From: DASZUK01 sp035547695 | Lineage (GTDB): Bacteria; Actinomycetota; Acidimicrobiia; Acidimicrobiales; RAAP-2 | DNA length: 64,000 nucleotides | Direction of reading: 5' to 3' | Assembly: GCA_035547695.1 (NCBI GenBank) | Contig: DASZUK010000044.1 | Coordinates: forward strand, 1 to 64,000 | In this document: one piece after another, positions 35,299-42,911 of the stretch | Layout: each line of letters starts with the position of its first letter | Position numbering within the stretch: the stretch's first letter is position 1 | Program-made: the position numbers and the translations under genes | The notes under the pieces: model-generated | What the model saw: the letters and a program-made list of their open reading frames with translations, nothing else | Database searches by the model: none | What the model was told of the DNA's origin: nothing

Positions 35299-36663
35299 AT
35301 GCACATCAATACCGGTGATACCGCCTGGATCTTGGCCAGTACGGCATTGGTCCTGCTGATGACGCCCGGGCTGGCCCTCTTCTACGGCGGCATGGTCCGG
35401 GCCAAGAACGTCCTCGGCATGCTGATGCAGAACTTCGCCGCCATCGGCGTGGTGAGCCTGGTCTGGGTCTGGCTGACCTACAGCCTGGCCTTCGGCCCCG
35501 ACAACGGCGGCCTGATCGGCAACTTCAACTTCTTCGGGCTGTCCAACACCGACAACGCCAGCGGGACCATCCCGACGCTGGTGTTCGTGGCCTTCCAGTT
35601 GATGTTCGCCGTCATCACCCCGGCCCTCATCACCGGGTCCAGCGCCGACCGGCTGAAGTTCGGCAGCTTCATCATCTTCATCATCGCCTGGTCCGTCCTG
35701 GTGTACGCCCCGGTCGCCCACTGGGTGTGGGCCGCCGGCGGGTGGATCCACGACCGCGGCGCCGAGGACTTCGCCGGTGGCACCGTCGTGCACATCAACG
35801 CCGGCGTCGCCGGCCTGGCGGTCGCCATGGTGGTCGGCAAGCGCCAGGGCTGGCCGAAGCGGCCGATGGTGCCCCACAACGTGCCCATGACCCTTCTCGG
35901 GGCCGGCCTGCTCTGGTTCGGCTGGTTCGGCTTCAACGCCGGCTCGGCTCTCGGCGCCAACAACCTGGCCGCCAACGCCTTCATCAACACCAACACCGCC
36001 ACCGCGGCCGCCCTGCTGGCCTGGATCCTGGTGGAGAAGCTGACCAACGGGAAGTGCACCACCCTCGGCGCGGCCTCCGGCGCCGTGGCCGGGCTGGTCG
36101 CCATCACCCCGGCCTGCGGCTTCGTCAACATCCTCGGGTCCACCGTCATCGGCGTGGCGGCCGGCGCCCTCTGCGCCCTGGCCGTCCGGCTGAAGTACCG
36201 CCTGAAGCTCGACGACGCCCTCGACGTCGGCGGCGTCCACTTCGTCGGCGGGGTCGTCGGCGCCCTGCTCATCGGGTTCTTCGGCACCGCCGCGGTCGGC
36301 GGGGTCGACGGCGTCTTCTACCACGGCGGCTGGGCCCTCCTCGGCCGCCAGGGACTGGCCGTCGTCGCCGTCACGGCCTACTCGTTCATCATGTCCTGGC
36401 TGATCGCCATGGCCATCCACAAGACCATCGGCTTCCGGGTGACGCCGGAGCAGGAGGAGCTCGGCATGGACCTGGCCCTGCACGCCGAGACCGCCTACGA
36501 GCTGAGCCCCAGCTTCACCGCCAGCGCCGGCCACTCCGGGGCCCACGGCGACAACGGGACGGCGGAACCCGAACCGGTGGCCGTCCCGGTCGGCACCGCC
36601 ACGGCCGGCACCGGCCCGGTCGCCGCCGTCATCACCGCCACGGCCGACGGGGGTGCGGCATGA
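35299..36663 (+). CDS. amtB: ammonium transporter AmtB
   Basis: An 11-TM channel for ammonium uptake. Conserved features: TPGLALFYGGMVRAKNVL near the N-terminus, the twin-His pore lined by DFAGGTVVHINAG and VHFVGGVVGALLIGFFG, and PHNVPMTLLGAGLLWFGWFGFNAGS. No signal peptide is cleaved in such actinobacterial proteins. The cytoplasmic tail (about 400-454) is long and low complexity (TATAGTGPVAAVITATADG). 454 aa. Its stop overlaps the glnK start, and the two form the classic amtB-glnK pair. Confidence 0.96.
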   Translation: MHINTGDTAWILASTALVLLMTPGLALFYGGMVRAKNVLGMLMQNFAAIGVVSLVWVWLTYSLAFGPDNGGLIGNFNFFGLSNTDNASGTIPTLVFVAFQLMFAVITPALITGSSADRLKFGSFIIFIIAWSVLVYAPVAHWVWAAGGWIHDRGAEDFAGGTVVHINAGVAGLAVAMVVGKRQGWPKRPMVPHNVPMTLLGAGLLWFGWFGFNAGSALGANNLAANAFINTNTATAAALLAWILVEKLTNGKCTTLGAASGAVAGLVAITPACGFVNILGSTVIGVAAGALCALAVRLKYRLKLDDALDVGGVHFVGGVVGALLIGFFGTAAVGGVDGVFYHGGWALLGRQGLAVVAVTAYSFIMSWLIAMAIHKTIGFRVTPEQEELGMDLALHAETAYELSPSFTASAGHSGAHGDNGTAEPEPVAVPVGTATAGTGPVAAVITATADGGAA

Positions 36664-36998
36664 AGCTCATCACCGCCGTCATCAAGCCGTTCAAGGTGGA
36701 CGACGTCAAGGAGGCCCTGTCCAAGATGGGGGCCAACGGCCTCACCCTGAGCGAGGCCCAGGGCTACGGCCGCCAACGTGGGCACACCGAGGTGTACCGC
36801 GGCGCCGAGTACGAGGTGGACTTCGTCCCCAAGGTCCGCCTGGAGGTGGTGGTGGACGACGCCCAGGCGGACGACATGGTGGCCGCCATCGTCGGCGCCG
36901 GCCAGACCGGCAAGATCGGCGACGGCAAGATCTGGGTGCTCCCCGTCGACCAGGTCGTCCGCATCCGGACCGGCGAACGCGGCCCCGACGCCCTCTGA
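36660..36998 (+). CDS. glnK: nitrogen regulatory protein PII (GlnK)
   Basis: A 112-aa PII protein. MKLITAVIKPFKVDDVKEAL starts it; the T-loop has Y46 and Y51 (TEVYRGAEYEVDF), the latter the residue that is uridylylated or, in actinobacteria, adenylylated. The B- and C-loop motifs (GAGQTGKIGDGKIWV and VRIRTGERGPDAL) bind ATP/ADP and 2-oxoglutarate. It blocks AmtB under nitrogen excess. The ATG overlaps the amtB stop (ATGA). No glnD follows; the pimA stop is 8 bp downstream on the other strand. Confidence 0.97.
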   Translation: MKLITAVIKPFKVDDVKEALSKMGANGLTLSEAQGYGRQRGHTEVYRGAEYEVDFVPKVRLEVVVDDAQADDMVAAIVGAGQTGKIGDGKIWVLPVDQVVRIRTGERGPDAL

Positions 36999-37005
36999 GG
37001 AGCGC

Positions 37006-38112
37006 TCACCGGACCGCCCGGGCACCGATCGCCCGGGCACCGATCGCCCGCTCGTAGACGGCCACGTACCGCGTCGCCAGGTGCCCCATGGACCACTGCT
37101 CGGCGTGGCCCAGCGCGGCCCGCCGGGCGGCGTCGGCACCCGGGCCGGTGTCCGCCAACGCCGCGGCCAACGCCGTCCCCAGGGCCGCCGGTTCCCCCGG
37201 GGGCACCAGGACGGCGTGGCCGCCGGCGGCGGCCCGGTAGCCGGCGATGTCGGAGGCCACCACCGTGCAGCCCGCCGCCATCCCCTCCAGCAGCACCATC
37301 CCGAACGACTCCCCGCCGAGCGACGGGGCGCACAGCACCTGGGCCCCGGCCAGCCTCGACGCCACCTCGGCGTCGTCCAGCACCCCCAGCCACCGCACCC
37401 GGTCCGACGCCGGGTGCCGCCCCCGCAGCGCCGCGGTCTCCGGTCCGTCCCCGGCCACCCACAGCACCGCCGGACCGGGCACCGAGGTGAAGGCGTCCAG
37501 GAGGACCGCCAGTCCCTTCCGCTGCTCGTGCCGGCCCAGGAACAGCACCGTCGGCCCCTCCGTCGGCCACGGCCGGGCGCCGGCGAACCGCTCCACCTCC
37601 ACCCCGTTGAACAGCACCTCGTAGTCCCCGCCCAGCGCCACCCGGGCGGTGTCCGCGGCGGCCTCCGACACCGCGCAGCGGACCGCCATCCGGGCGTTGG
37701 CCCACCGGGCCAGCGGGCCCAGCAGCTCGTAGGCCCGGCTGTCCCCGGACCGGTGGTAGGTGCCCACCACCGGGGCCGGACCGGCCACCAGGCAGCCGTA
37801 GCCGGCCAGCGGGGCCAGCGGTTCGTGCAGGTGCACCACGTCGGCCCGGTACCGCCGGGCGAACTGCCGGGCCCGGACCGGGGCCAGCGGGGACAGCGAC
37901 ACCGGCGCCACCGACCCGTTCGACCGCACCGCCGCCGGCCGGCCGATGCGGTAGGCGTCCGGCCCCGCCGGGCCCGGCCGGCCCCGGTCGTCCGGCGCCA
38001 CCACCGCCACCTGGTGCCCCAGGTCCCGCAGCGCCCGGGCCAGCCCCTGCACCTGCCCCTGCACCCCGCCGGGCCGGGACAGGCTGTACGGGCACACCAT
38101 CGCCACCCGCAC
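37006..38112 (-). CDS. pimA: phosphatidyl-myo-inositol mannosyltransferase PimA
   Basis: A GT4 (GT-B fold) enzyme adding the first mannose from GDP-mannose to phosphatidylinositol. VRVAMVCPYSLSRPGGVQGQV is the PimA N-terminus with the GGVQ loop; VVHLHEPLAPLAGY and the E-x7-E motif GGESFGMVLLEGMAAG follow. GTG at 38112 is chosen to match MR-I-GMVCPYS of known PimA proteins; it gives 368 aa and lies 14 nt after the acyltransferase stop. The C-terminus repeats ERAIGARAIGARAV. Third gene of the pgsA-acyltransferase-pimA operon. Confidence 0.93.
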   Translation of the reverse strand: MRVAMVCPYSLSRPGGVQGQVQGLARALRDLGHQVAVVAPDDRGRPGPAGPDAYRIGRPAAVRSNGSVAPVSLSPLAPVRARQFARRYRADVVHLHEPLAPLAGYGCLVAGPAPVVGTYHRSGDSRAYELLGPLARWANARMAVRCAVSEAAADTARVALGGDYEVLFNGVEVERFAGARPWPTEGPTVLFLGRHEQRKGLAVLLDAFTSVPGPAVLWVAGDGPETAALRGRHPASDRVRWLGVLDDAEVASRLAGAQVLCAPSLGGESFGMVLLEGMAAGCTVVASDIAGYRAAAGGHAVLVPPGEPAALGTALAAALADTGPGADAARRAALGHAEQWSMGHLATRYVAVYERAIGARAIGARAVR

Positions 38113-38126
38113 CGCGCCCCGCCCCC

Positions 38127-39158
38127 CTACTGCCCGGCGGCCACGTCGCCCGGGGCCCGGTCGCTGGGCCAGTTGGGCTGGTACACGTGCCACTGCTCCG
38201 GCGACCGCCGGATCAGCCGCTCGAACTCGCGGGCGATGTCCTGGGTGATCCGGGCCACGTCCTTGCGCAGCCCACCGGACCGGCTGGTGTCGAACGGCGG
38301 GCTGATCACCCCGGTGTGCAGCCGGCCCGGGCCGCTGTACACCGCCGCGGCCACCAGGGCGGCCCCGGTCCGCAACGCCAGCGTGGCCGGGCCCGCCGGG
38401 AACGTGGTGGTCTCCCCGAAGAATGTGACCTCCACCCCGTTGCCCACGATGTCCCGGTCGCACAGCAGCCCCACCAGCCCCCCGTCGCGCAGCGTCTTCA
38501 GCACCATTCCTCCGGAGTCCTGGCCCAGCGGCACGATGGTCAGCCCCATCCCTTCACGCTGGCTGACGAACCAGTCGTACAGGGCCGGCGGCTCCACCCG
38601 TTCCGCCACGCTCGTCATCGGGTACCCCTCGGCGGCCAGGAACATGCCGCCCCACTCCCAACTGCCCACGTGCGGCAGCACCATCACCACCCCCCGGCCG
38701 GCCGCCATCGCCTCCTGCAGGTGCTCGTACCCCCGCTCCACCACCATCCGCCGGGTCACCTCGGCGGTCGGGATCCCCGGCAGCCGGGCCCCCTCCATCC
38801 AGTACCGGGCGTACCACCGGAACGACCGCCGGGTCCACCGCCGGACCACCTCCGGGTCCGGCTCCACCACCGGCGACGTCGACCCCAGCACCCGTTGGAG
38901 GTGCCGGGCCTTCATCGCCAGCGACGCCGACCCCCGCCGCGACATCACCTCCGCCACCACCGCCGCCACCGCGTCCACCACCGGCGCCGGCACCCGCTGG
39001 ATCGCCTCCCCCAGGCCCCGGTAGATCAGGTACGTCGCCTCGGCCCGGGCCTCCGGGCCGACCAGCCGCCTGTCCCGGGCCTCCGGCCCGACCACCCGCC
39101 GGTCCCGGGGCCCGGCCTCCGGCTCCGGCGTCCCGGGCTCCGGCGTCCCGGCCGTCAC
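38127..39158 (-). CDS. patA: phosphatidylinositol mannoside acyltransferase (PatA/HtrB-like)
   Basis: A member of the LpxL/HtrB lysophospholipid acyltransferase family. The H-x4-E/D-type motif is seen as LPHVGSWEWGGMF; FVSQREGMGLTIVPL and LLCDRDIVGNGVEVTFFGETTTFPAGPATLALRTGA are typical of the PIM acyltransferase (Rv2611c). It acylates the mannose of PIM1/PIM2 at the membrane. GTG at 39158 overlaps the pgsA stop and gives 343 aa; the first 40 residues contain EPGTPEPE and RD-RRVVGPEARD-RRLVGPEAR repeats. Symbol assigned by order and homology pattern. Confidence 0.9.
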   Translation of the reverse strand: MTAGTPEPGTPEPEAGPRDRRVVGPEARDRRLVGPEARAEATYLIYRGLGEAIQRVPAPVVDAVAAVVAEVMSRRGSASLAMKARHLQRVLGSTSPVVEPDPEVVRRWTRRSFRWYARYWMEGARLPGIPTAEVTRRMVVERGYEHLQEAMAAGRGVVMVLPHVGSWEWGGMFLAAEGYPMTSVAERVEPPALYDWFVSQREGMGLTIVPLGQDSGGMVLKTLRDGGLVGLLCDRDIVGNGVEVTFFGETTTFPAGPATLALRTGAALVAAAVYSGPGRLHTGVISPPFDTSRSGGLRKDVARITQDIAREFERLIRRSPEQWHVYQPNWPSDRAPGDVAAGQ

Positions 39159-39982
39159 CGCGGCCGGCGGTGCGACCCGGTCCGCTCCGGCGCGGCCCGC
39201 CGCGCCCGCCGCGCCCGGCCGGTCCGGCTGGCCAACGCCTCCTGCCGGCGGGCCCGCCAACGGGCCACCGGCGTCCCGGACCGCTCCCCCCGGGCCGCCG
39301 CCGCGTCGCGGCGCGCCTGCCACCGCGACTCCGACGTCCCGGCCGGCCGCGCCGACCGGGTCCCCCGCACCGGCCGCTGCGGCCGCGCCACCGGGGCCGG
39401 CCCCTCGGCCGCCTTCCACACCCGCACGAACCGGGCCACCCCAGTGAGCAGGGTCAGCCCCAACAGGACCCACAGCACCGGCACCAGCAGCCACGGAGCC
39501 AGGAACCCGGCGCCCAGCAGGATCATCCGCTCCGCCCGCTCCATCAGGCCGCCCTTGGCCGCCGTGATCCCCAGCGCCTCTGCCTTGGCCCGCTCGTACG
39601 ACACCAGCGACGCCGCCCCCAGCACCGCCAGCGGCAGCAGCACCAGGTACCCCTTGTGGACCGACACCAGGTACCACGCCACCCCGCCCATCAGCACCGC
39701 GTCCGCCACCCGGTCCGTCACCGAGTCGAAGAACGCCCCCCGCACCGACGCGGTCCCCCCCGCCTTGGCCACCGGCCCGTCCAGCAGGTCGTGGAACCCG
39801 GTCAGCGCCAGCATCGGGATGCCGATCAGCAGGTGGCCCGTCGCCACCACCACCGCGGTCGCCACCGCGAACACCAGTCCCGACGCCGTCAGGATGTCGG
39901 CGGTCACTCCCCAGCGGACCAGCGTCTTCCCCACCGGTCCCGTGTTCCGGTCCACGGCTGACCGCCAGCGGCCGTCGAACAT
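39155..39982 (-). CDS. pgsA: CDP-alcohol phosphatidyltransferase (phosphatidylinositol-phosphate synthase type)
   Basis: An integral membrane enzyme that joins CDP-diacylglycerol to inositol phosphate. The CDP-alcohol motif is DG-PVAK-x7-RGAFFDSVTD, i.e. D-G-x2-A-[K for R]-x8-G-x3-D-x3-D. About five to six TM helices follow, then a strongly basic, Arg-rich C-terminal tail of about 70 residues. The ATG at 39982 fits the known start (MFDGRWRSAVD). First gene of the PIM operon. In mycobacteria HIT and thrS directly precede it; here 6.7 kb intervenes. Confidence 0.92.
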   Translation of the reverse strand: MFDGRWRSAVDRNTGPVGKTLVRWGVTADILTASGLVFAVATAVVVATGHLLIGIPMLALTGFHDLLDGPVAKAGGTASVRGAFFDSVTDRVADAVLMGGVAWYLVSVHKGYLVLLPLAVLGAASLVSYERAKAEALGITAAKGGLMERAERMILLGAGFLAPWLLVPVLWVLLGLTLLTGVARFVRVWKAAEGPAPVARPQRPVRGTRSARPAGTSESRWQARRDAAAARGERSGTPVARWRARRQEALASRTGRARRARRAAPERTGSHRRPR

Positions 39983-40080
39983 GCAGGCTCCTCTGGTCGC
40001 CCCACGTGCCGAGCCGGAGGCCCCTGGCACGTCTCTCATGGTACCACCCGGCTTTCCGACGGCCCCGCAACCGGCGTGCC

Positions 40081-40170
40081 GAGCGGCACCGGGCCGGCCG
40101 CGGTGTGCACGAGCGGCGCCGGGCCGGCCGCGGTGTGCACGAGCGGCGCCGGGCCGGCCGCCGTATGCTT
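40081..40170 (+). repeat. three tandem copies of a 30-bp unit in the EF-G-like gene promoter region
   Basis: Units at 40081-40110, 40111-40140 and 40141-40170 read GAGCGGC-[AG]-CCGGGCCGGCCGC and onward. The last unit diverges only in its final ten bases, where GGTGTGCAC becomes CGTATGCTT. That change creates TATGCT, a plausible -10 element. Confidence 0.85.
40164..40169 (+). promoter_or_regulatory. candidate -10 element (TATGCT) for the EF-G-like gene
   Basis: TATGCT lies at the end of the third 30-bp repeat, about 60 bp before the TTG start; GGGAGG at 40215-40220 serves as ribosome-binding site, spaced 9 bp from the start. No clear -35 box is visible in the GC-rich repeat. Confidence 0.45.
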
Positions 40171-40229
40171 CCTGCAGGGCAGCCCGGCGGGGAGGTCCCC
40201 CGGTACGGCCCACGAGGGAGGTCGGTCCG

Positions 40230-42308
40230 TTGCCGCACCTGTCACCGTCGGACATCCGCAACGTGGCCCTGGTCGGCCACCACGGCGCCGGCAAGACCAC
40301 CCTGGCCGAGGCCCTCCTGGCCGCCACCGGGGCCATCCCCCGCCAGGGATCGGTGGACCGGGGCACCACCGTCTGCGACTTCGAGCCCGAGGAGACCTCC
40401 CGGCACCTCTCCATCTCCCTGGCCGTCGCCCCCACCACCGTCGACGGCGTCAAGGTCAATCTCCTGGACACCCCCGGCTACGCCGACTTCACCGCCGACA
40501 TGGAGATGGCCCTGGCCCTGGCCGACATGGCCGTCGTGGTGGTCAGCGCCACCGACGGCGTCCAGGCCCAGACCGAGGACGCCTGGCGGGCCGCCGCCGC
40601 CCTCGGCCTGCCCCGGGTGGTGGTGGTCGACAAGCTGGACCGCGACCGGGCCGACTTCGACCGGACCCTCGCCGACATCCGCCGGGCCTTCGGCGCCGGC
40701 GTCGCCCCGGTCGAGCTCCCCATCGGCGCCGAGGCCGCCTTCCGCGGCGTCATCGACCTCCTGGACGACACCGCCACCCTCTACGACCCCGTCGCCGGCC
40801 CACCGGTGGCCGGCGTCCAGGGCCCCGTCCCCGACGAACTGGCCACCACCGAGCACCAGGTCCACGAGCAACTGGTCGAAGGCATCGTCGTCGGCGACGA
40901 CGACCTCATGGCCCGCTACCTCGACGGCGAGGCCATCTCCCGGGACGAGCTGGAGGCCAGCCTGGCCGGCGGGGTGGCCAGCGGCGCGGTGTTCCCGGTG
41001 CTGTGCTGCTCCGGCGCCACCGGGGTCGGCGTGGACCGGCTGGCCCGGCTGCTGGTCGAGCTGTGCCCCTCCCCCGACCGCCACCGGCCGGCCGTCGTCC
41101 GGGCCGGCGAGACCTCGGTGGAGGTGCCCTGCGACCCCGCCGGCCAGCCCCTGCTGGTGGTGGCCAAGACCCTCTCCGACCAGCACGCCGGCCGGGTGTC
41201 CCTCTGCAAGGTCCTGTCCGGCACCGTCCGGCCCGACGTGGTCCTCACCAACACCCGCACCCGCGACGACGAGCGCCTCCACGTCCTGCAGGCCCTCCGG
41301 GGGCACGACGCCGTCCCGGTGGACGAGGCCGTCGCCGGCGACTTCGTCGCCGTCCCCCGGCTGGCCGCCACCGTCTCCGGCGACACCCTCGCCCCCAGGG
41401 GCTCCCCGGTGGCCGTCGCCCTCCCCGATCCCGGACCGCCCCCGCTGTCCGTCGCCGTCCGCCCCGCATCCCGCCACGACGACGACAAGCTCATGTCCGC
41501 CCTCGGCCGCCTCTGCGACGAGGACCCCGGCCTCCGGGTCACCCGCAACGACGAGACCCACCAGACCGTGCTCGGCGTCGCCGGCGAGGTCCACCTGGCC
41601 GTCACCGTCGAGCGGCTGCACCGCAAGTTCGGGGTCACCGTCCACCGCGAGGACGTCCTGGTCCCCTACCGCGAGACCATCTCCCGGCCGGCCGCCGCCG
41701 AGGGAAAGCACAAGAAGCAGTCCGGCGGCCACGGCCAGTACGGCGTCTGCCACCTCCGCCTGGAGCCCCTCGGCCGCGGCGACGGCTTCGCCTTCCACGA
41801 CGACGTCGTCGGCGGCGCCATCCCCCGGCAGTACATCCCGGCCGTCGAGAAGGGGGTCGTCGAGGCCATGGCCCAGGGCGGCACCTTCGGCTACCCCGTC
41901 GTCGACGTCGCCGTCACCGTCGACGACGGCAAGTTCCACTCCGTCGACTCCTCCGAGCTCGCCTTCAAGACCGCCGCCATCCTGGCCTTCCGGGAGGCCG
42001 CCGCCCAGGCCCGCCCCGTCCTGCTCGAGCCGGTCTCCCGCCTGGAGCTCACCGTGCCCGCCGACCTGCAGGGCGACGTCCTCGGCGACCTCCATGCCCG
42101 CCGCGCCCGCATCCAGGGAACCGACGCCGACGCCGACGGGCACCAGACCATCGTCGCCCTCGTCCCCACCGCCGAGCTGGCCCGCTACGCCGTCGACCTC
42201 CGCGCCCTCACCGGCGGCCGCGGCCGGTTCCGGGCCGACCACGACCACTACGACGCCGTCCCCGACCACCTCGTCGCCGGGCTGGCCCGGCCGGCCGCCG
42301 CCGGCTGA
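40230..42308 (+). CDS. elongation factor G-like GTPase (EF-G2 type paralogue)
   Basis: A 692-aa protein with full EF-G domain order (I-V). The P-loop GHHGAGKT is at 16-23. Two G-motifs deviate: the G3 motif is DTPGY (80-84) instead of DTPGH, losing the catalytic His, and the G4 motif is VDKLD (133-137) instead of NKMD. Domain IV contains SGGHGQYG and the C-terminus LTGGRGRFRADHDHY-x-x-VPDHL. Mycobacterial EF-G2 of this type is reported not to act as a normal translocase. TTG at 40230, with GGGAGG nine bases upstream, gives the conserved start; the frame stays open far upstream only by composition. Confidence 0.9.
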   Translation: MPHLSPSDIRNVALVGHHGAGKTTLAEALLAATGAIPRQGSVDRGTTVCDFEPEETSRHLSISLAVAPTTVDGVKVNLLDTPGYADFTADMEMALALADMAVVVVSATDGVQAQTEDAWRAAAALGLPRVVVVDKLDRDRADFDRTLADIRRAFGAGVAPVELPIGAEAAFRGVIDLLDDTATLYDPVAGPPVAGVQGPVPDELATTEHQVHEQLVEGIVVGDDDLMARYLDGEAISRDELEASLAGGVASGAVFPVLCCSGATGVGVDRLARLLVELCPSPDRHRPAVVRAGETSVEVPCDPAGQPLLVVAKTLSDQHAGRVSLCKVLSGTVRPDVVLTNTRTRDDERLHVLQALRGHDAVPVDEAVAGDFVAVPRLAATVSGDTLAPRGSPVAVALPDPGPPPLSVAVRPASRHDDDKLMSALGRLCDEDPGLRVTRNDETHQTVLGVAGEVHLAVTVERLHRKFGVTVHREDVLVPYRETISRPAAAEGKHKKQSGGHGQYGVCHLRLEPLGRGDGFAFHDDVVGGAIPRQYIPAVEKGVVEAMAQGGTFGYPVVDVAVTVDDGKFHSVDSSELAFKTAAILAFREAAAQARPVLLEPVSRLELTVPADLQGDVLGDLHARRARIQGTDADADGHQTIVALVPTAELARYAVDLRALTGGRGRFRADHDHYDAVPDHLVAGLARPAAAG

Positions 42309-42313
42309 CCCGG

Positions 42314-42352
42314 TCGGTCAGGCCGGTCAAGCCGGTCAGGCCGGTCAGGCCG
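42314..42352. repeat. short tandem GCCGGTCAG repeats after the EF-G-like gene
   Basis: GGTCAGGCC-type 9-bp units occur four times in 38 bp, between the EF-G-like stop and the end of the decayed toxin fragment, which stops inside the tract (42345-42347). Confidence 0.7.
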
Positions 42353-42479
42353 GGACGATCACCCCGAAGCCCTCACGCCGCAGCGCCGCGGTCGACAGAT
42401 CGTGCTCGGCCAGCACCACCGCGGCGGCCCCCTGGGCCACCAGCAACGGCAACACCGCCGAACTGTCCCAGAACCTCAA
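42345..42479 (-). pseudogene. VapC (PIN) toxin remnant with an internal deletion
   Basis: A 44-codon frame starts (TTG) overlapping the antitoxin stop. Its first 17 residues (RFWDSSAVLPLLVAQG) are a normal PIN-domain N-terminus including the first active-site Asp. The rest (VVLAEHDLSTAALRREGFGVIVP) matches the C-terminal end of PIN proteins, where D-x-x-L-x-x-AA-x-x-EG-F-x-V follows the last acidic residue. The middle, about 80-100 residues with the remaining catalytic acids, is missing. This looks like an in-frame deletion of an ordinary vapC. Confidence 0.7.
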
Positions 42480-42771
42480 CGGCCCGTCCGGCGTTCCTCC
42501 AGGACCACCTCGACGGCACCACGGTCGCCGCCCTCCGACAGCGCCGGCGGCGGGCCCAGCCGCCCCAGCACGCCCACGACGCCGCCCGTGCCGCGGCGGA
42601 GCGGCCCGGCCCGTTCGAGCCGGACCAGCCTGGGGTCGGTGCCCAGCAGGTCTGCGACCGCCTCCAGCCGGGCCATCGGGGTACCCCGGTCGGTGATCAC
42701 CACCGGTTCCCCCGACCGCACCACGTCGAGCACGGCCCGTTCTTCGCTTCGGACACCGAGGCCAACTTCAT
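42476..42771 (-). pseudogene. Phd-family antitoxin broken by a frameshift
   Basis: From the ATG at 42771 one frame reads KLASVSEAKNG, the usual Phd/YefM opening; the continuation LDVVRSGEPVVITDRGTPMARLEAV lies one frame over. The switch is needed at about 42733-42740 (around AACGGGCCGTG). Without it the protein would lose the DNA-binding N-terminus. The 3' part runs to 42476 and overlaps the toxin remnant. Together they are the relic of a toxin-antitoxin pair. A sequencing error could also explain the frame change, but the toxin deletion could not be explained that way. Confidence 0.65.
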
Positions 42772-42911
42772 CTGGCCATTCTCGCCATCACTGGCTGGGC
42801 CTCACCGCCAGCCGCGGCCGGCGGCCGACTGCTCGTGACGATGGTTGCCGAGGGGACGGCTGGCCGGGGTCACACCGCCGGCGGCCTCCGGCAGTGTGAC
42901 CCCGGCACCGG

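Noticed and set aside
40081..40170. CRISPR mini-array
   Set aside because: The three 30-bp units are directly adjacent with no spacer.
38187..40229. In-frame upstream extension of the EF-G-like gene covering the PIM operon on the other strand
   Set aside because: The extension is antisense to patA and pgsA; the conserved EF-G start, a ribosome-binding site and a TTG codon are at 40230.
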